From: Symbiodinium kawagutii
Lineage: Eukaryota; Sar; Dinophyceae; Suessiales; Symbiodiniaceae
Length of the DNA stretch: 64,000 bases
Assembly: GCA_009767595.1 (NCBI GenBank)
Contig: VSDK01003676.1
Span: 753,356-817,355 of the forward strand
Direction of reading: 5' to 3'
Below, one piece after another: positions 59,776 through 64,000 of the stretch. Position 1 is the stretch's first letter. Each line of letters starts with the position of its first letter. The notes beneath the pieces are model-generated. The model was not told where the DNA came from, did not search any database, and saw nothing but the letters and a program-made list of their open reading frames with translations. The position numbers and the translations under genes were made by a program.

Positions 59776-62493
59776 GTACTGCAGACCGTTGTGTCCAAGG
59801 CAATGTATGCTGAAGAGTGGGAAGGTTGGGACGATTTCCTTGGAGTCATCTTGCCTTTCCAGCAGGCGGCCTGGATGGCGTTTGACTTGGTGAAAAAGAC
59901 TGGGCCGCCCCGGAGACATCCCAATATCGGATTTTGTTTTTTTTCTAGAGGTAGTTACCCTTGGAAGGTTGCAACCATATAGAAGTTGTTAGGGGTGTGA
60001 TTTCTCGCAGTTGCAAGCGCATTTCTGTTGAATTCAGCTGGCGGATTCATCCAGTCGTTGACCCCAGTGGCCTTTTCTTGTCGTGGGCTCCCAACGGAGG
60101 CTCGTTTGGTATCTCGACTGCTGGGCCTAAAGAGCCAAGAAGATTGGTATAGCTTCGTTGAGGCCGATGCCGTCCGTTCCCTGGCGGCTGGGTGGCTGTC
60201 CAGGCACTTGGGATGTGTCAACCTGGGGCACGATGGCAAGAAACCACGGCTGTGTGAAATCATCCAGGGATCAACTAGGGGAATGGCCATCACTTGGTGA
60301 TTTTAGTGGCTGTACATGCTGCAGGTTCAGCAAAGTGGATTCGCTGTTCACACAGCTGTGGACGACTGGTTGATGGTTCTGCTAGTGATTCTGGATGACG
60401 ATGCAGGTCATGGCTATATGGATCACTATGGCTCTATATAAAATTCATAGCGGATCACTATGGATCACTATGGATCACTAAAAATTCATAGCAGATCATT
60501 ATTTGATGCGTGGTTTTAGCTGCTTACTTACCCTTGTCAACCATGATTCATTGCCACAATATCTAACACACTATACCTCAAGTTTGGCTGAGAATGACTT
60601 CACCTGTGAAAACCCAAGGACTTCGCAGTTTGCGGCTTCCTGCTTTGCCATCCGTGTACTACGCGGCTGAATGGCAAGGATACGAGGAGATGGCGCGGCT
60701 GCATCAGAGATCTCTGGTTGAAGCCAGCACCTGCTCCTGCCATATTTTACCACACCCTAGGCCAATCACCCCAGCCCATGCAGCATAGCCCAAGCAAACG
60801 GCCTTGCCAAGAATCAAACACTATTGTTTTTTTTTTTTTTTTTCGGCCGGTAACCAATGGATTCCATTGAGAGGTTAACTGGTACTTACACAAATATAAT
60901 ATATGGATTTTTATTTTCATTCCCCAGATAGCTGACAAGCTATAAGGGGTTCTTACTTCTCTATGGTAGGGCCTTGGATCGGCGTTTTTGTTTGCCGCTG
61001 CTCTGCCGCTGCTCATGCTTGTCTCCCATTGTCTCCCCTTTGTCTCCCTTGTAGCTCTGGATCGGCGCTTTGATTGCCGCTGCTCTGCCGCTGCTCATGC
61101 TTGTCTCCCTTTGTCTCCCCTTTGTCTCGCCTTTGTCTCCCCTGTCTCTCCCCTTTGTCTCCCCTCTGTCTCCCGTTTATGTTTCCTTTGTCTCCTTTGT
61201 GGCTCTGGATCGCGCTTTGTTTGCGGCTGCCCCTTATCTCCCCGATCTATGAAAAAAGCTCTGTGCAGGGCGGGATCAGAATACACAACTTAAAAATCTA
61301 TGAACATATTATTGTAAACAAACCATGCAGTTCAAAACACAGGTTTTTGGTACACACCCCTGGAAATCCTTGTGCGCAATGCGCCCGCTATCTGGGGTCA
61401 ATGCTGGTGTGATATATCAATATATATCCGCTTATGTGCTCATGTGCCTACATTTTGCGTATGCATTTCTTTTGTGAACACGGCATCGTTTCATTTAGGA
61501 AAGCAATAATGATTGTAGTTGAACGTACACTTTGTTGGGAGTGCTACCTGGTTATATGTGTGCCATCCTTGCCATGTGAGACGGGACTCCTGGCACCGAG
61601 CAAATCAACCTGATATGAACTTGTCCTGAAGTTCCAGCTCCGCGTTGTCCAGGGAACCCACTTTCTGGGTTTGTTCCCCCAACATGACACAGGTTCCTCC
61701 ACTTCTTTGGTGAATTTGTGTTGGACGAGATGATGTTTTCCCACAGCTTCCCCAATGGTTCGTTTCGATTGCTATTATCGCAGTGGAAGGTGTTTATTTC
61801 GTTTGGTGGTTTCTCAAAATCCCAAATCATCCAAAATTAACGTATAGTGATAAGCCATCCATTTTTTGGGGTTCCCTATGGCTTGAGAAACAGCCATCCA
61901 TCCAGCTGTTTGGTGAATTTTGGTGCCCAAATGCTCCACCTCCAGCTGATACACCAAAAGATCGGTGGTACATCGGGAGGAATTTTTTGAATTTTGTACA
62001 AAGAAGCCAAAATTACGATGTTGGCTGGCGGTTTTAGGGATACTTGGTTGATCGATTGTTTTTTCAGAGGGTTGAAACAAGCAGTAGGGATTGATTCTGA
62101 TCTTAGCTGCACCCAATTTTGACCTATAAAAGGAAGTGCGCAGCGCATTTGTTCATAAAATCCGTTTCTTGCTAATAGGTTGTTGCTTCATCCGATTTGT
62201 CATAGGGATTCAGCAGTGGAAGGTGGTCCAGGCTGTTTTTCTACCAGCAGCATGGGAGTGCCGCGGCTCCAGGACTGGTTGGCCTTGCCCAATGAGCCCC
62301 TGTTTGTTCCCAAGGAATGGAACGACCAGGGGCCAGGGACCTGACCGGTGATGGGGTTCCAGTGTTGATCACTGGCCCGTGGTCATCGTTTGGGGTTGTC
62401 CTTGACCCTTGCCGGGTGGCACCAGCCAAAGAGCTGGATCTCGGGATCTCGAGGGCCGAGCAAAAGAAGGCAACGATGGGTCGCAACCGCTGA
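59776..62493 (+). CDS. Repeat protein with GLKSQ-x-x-W and EW-x-G motifs
   Basis: Exons: 59776-59865 (or from 59800; YAEEWEGWDDFLGVILPFQQ, GC donor), 60100-60151 (ARLVSRLLGLKSQEDWY, GC donor), 60619 to about 60706-60716 (LPALPSVYYAAEWQGYEEM) and 62337-62493 (DLTGDGVPVLITGPWSSFG, TGA). Joined, they give the order EW-x-GW-x-x-FLG, x-ARxxVxxLGLKSQxxW, LPxxPxxxYxxEWxG. I know this order from repeats of about 60 residues, sometimes called integrase repeat units, in algal and dinoflagellate proteins. Their function is not established. The first two joins are phase-perfect with AG|G acceptors. An alternative frame (DWLALPNEPLFVPKEW) is open at 62274-62330 just before the last exon. The 5' end is not found. 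Confidence 0.5.
60827..60843. repeat. Poly-T run
   Basis: Run of T in an intron. No feature assigned. Confidence 0.7.
60975..61235. repeat. Duplicated block with CTGCCGCTGCTCATGCTT and TTTGTCTCCC units
   Basis: GGATCGGCG...TGCCGCTGCTC...GCTTGTCTCCC occurs at 60975 and 61059, with a shorter version near 61207. TTTGTCTCCCC is repeated about eight times between. Confidence 0.75.
61804..61894 (+). mobile_element. Family C element (C8)
   Basis: GGTGGTTTCTCAAAATCCC, AAATCATCC, GGGGTTCCCTATGGC and TTGAGAAACAGCC. Confidence 0.6.
62024..62084 (+). mobile_element. Family A element, short (A13)
   Basis: GCTGGCGGTTTTAGGGATAC, TTGGTTGATCGATTGTTTTT and GGGTTGAAACAAGCAG. About 30 bases shorter than other copies. 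Confidence 0.55.
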
Positions 62494-63010
62494 GCGCGAG
62501 CGAAACAGCATCAACATGTGGATGTGTGCCTGTCCATGCCTGTGCCTTTATAATGATGGCTTCCAACATGGTTGGTTTTTGATTCTTTGTTGGATGACAT
62601 GCGATCATTATGGATGATTCATCACTTTCTCTCATGATTCATTTTCTTTTTGGGAATGGTTGAAACCACCAGTGAGTTGTCCTTTTGATTTTGATTGACT
62701 AGTTTGGACCCGTGGCCTGTGTTTTTTCGTAAGAACCGCTAGCTCTTTCAGCTTCGGATCAAGCTGCCTGTTTTTGTACCCTGGCACATGTTGCTTCCCA
62801 GTGGCTCATGCCATCAGTGCTCACAATCGTATTACATCATTTCGTGTTGCTGGTGGTTGGAGCTTTTGTAGCACATTATTGTCATGATTGAAGCCAAACA
62901 AATTATCCTTTCCAGTTCGGCTATCCAACATCAGTGTCTCCTTGGTTTACCCTCAGCATGGATGATAAATTTGAACCTGCTCATTGGGTGCCTGTGTTCG
63001 CGCTGCGCAG

Positions 63011-63365
63011 GGCCGGACGATGGCTGACGTGAAGGCACGTCATTCGTATGCCCCGATAAGATCCGTTGACGCTACCGGACCTGGGACCTTGTCTTTTGCT
63101 TGGCTCAGCCATCATAACTCAAATAGTTACTCCATGAAACGTGCATGGCATATTGACCCACATTGATCCGTAAAAAATGACATGAAACGACCCAGACGTG
63201 GGAAAATGCCATTTCTGCACATCAAGTATTTAGGTAATACCTGCTCCACAACCATTGTTCGAACCCGTGGAGGCAACACCGAAGGCGCCAACCGCACCGC
63301 CGGCTGCTGTTTGTCAGCCTCGTGGCTGGGCTCTCAGTTGGGCTGGGGATGCTGAGCAAGCATAG
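63011..63365 (+). CDS. 3' end of a split gene, unknown product
   Basis: Exon 63011-63064 (GRTMADVKARHSYAPIRS, donor GTTGAC) joins in phase 0 to terminal exon 63234-63365 (PLFEPVEATPKAPTAPPAAV, stop TAG at 63363). Both acceptors are AG|G. The last exon is Pro/Ala-rich. Another frame of the last exon ends in a hydrophobic segment plus KHRKG, so frame choice is not certain. Upstream exons are not identified. It lies downstream of the gene ending at 62493, same strand. Confidence 0.45.
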
Positions 63366-63658
63366 AAAAGGCTGAGAAGACAACCGTTCATTTGATTATT
63401 ATTCACCCTTAAGAATTCAGACCCTTAACATCAGAAATCCAATTGTTTCAGCAACACTTCAAATCAGCAATCCTTACTCATTTGACATTGATTCTGAGAG
63501 TCACTCACCTGCGAGTTCTAAAAAACACCAGTTTTTATGTGATTTAGATTGATTTAGTAATATTTCGTAGGTAAATTCACCCTTAACATATCTTAACATC
63601 AGTCACTCCACCAGGAAACCATTCTCCATCCACCTTTTGGTGTCACGTCACATCCCAG

Positions 63659-63698
63659 GCGTGGCAGCTCGCGTTACGCCTCGCGCAAGCTGTGGTGG
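63659..63698 (+). CDS. Candidate exon continuing beyond the window
   Basis: CCCAG|GCG acceptor, 13 codons (AWQLALRLAQAVV) and a GTGCGA donor in phase 1. It would be an early exon of a gene running off the right edge. Nothing else coding is seen to 64000. Confidence 0.4.
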
Positions 63699-64000
63699 GT
63701 GCGAACGCGCGGCCTTTTGGGATGTTGAGGGGTGCTAGGTGTTGACCCGAAGGTTAGATGCACTAGGACAAAGATGTTGATCTGATGTTGATTAATGGCT
63801 GTTGGCTGATAAGGGGTTGTTAATGATTAACTACATGGCCGTAGGCCATAACCATTATTGTTGGCAGGCAATAACCAACAACAATGGTTCAACTACTGTA
63901 ATGGCAGGTCCAGCCGCAGGAATCAACCACCATCAGTGGAAAGCTTGCACATGCTTGCACCATCACACATAGCAGGGGCTGCATCTTCAATAAAAACAGA

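Noticed and set aside
60747..61016. Minus-strand open frame ending in poly-Lys
   Set aside because: The lysines are the poly-T run at 60827, and the remainder overlaps the plus exon and intron.

Overview
This window is nuclear DNA of a eukaryote, almost certainly a dinoflagellate. Three things point there. Coding sequence comes as short GC-rich exons scattered in long AT-richer introns. Acceptors are nearly always AG followed by G. Donors are a mix of GT, GC and GA, a combination known from dinoflagellate genes. The moderate base composition would suit a Suessiales-type genome (Symbiodiniaceae or a relative), but that is inference. I saw no rRNA, tRNA, CRISPR array, retrotransposon polymerase or bacterial operon.

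Layout. From 1.5 to 8.5 kb there is a minus-strand split gene, with an intronless plus-strand oxygenase-like gene (6391-7803, AsaB/CmcJ-type) lying in one of its introns. From 9.1 to 19.1 kb a plus-strand gene could be assembled from start to stop in 13 exons (409 aa). It belongs to a conserved but uncharacterised family. From 20 to 26 kb there are only weak exon islands, two of them minus strand. From 27 to 39.6 kb lie two plus-strand exon chains of unknown function, one ending at 30388 and one running from 32391 to 39610. The 40-47 kb stretch has no convincing gene. From 47.5 to 55.3 kb there is an RNA-binding, RS-rich (SR-like) protein gene. Then come a membrane-protein fragment (56.5-57.7 kb), a repeat protein with GLKSQ/EW-x-G motifs (59.8-62.5 kb) and a last gene tail (63.0-63.4 kb).

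The non-coding part is dominated by short inverted-repeat elements of about 90-150 bp. I separate four good families (A-D) and three weaker ones (E-G). Families B, C and D occur in both orientations. Family A occurs in one orientation only in every copy I found, and its ends look like splice sites (G[T/C]TGGTGGTTT ... CCACCAACCAG), so it resembles introners. One family B element sits inside a family A element.

Exon boundaries were chosen by reading frame, intron phase and splice dinucleotides only. There are no transcript data, so the gene models are inferences, strongest for the 9.1-19.1 kb gene and for the intronless gene.
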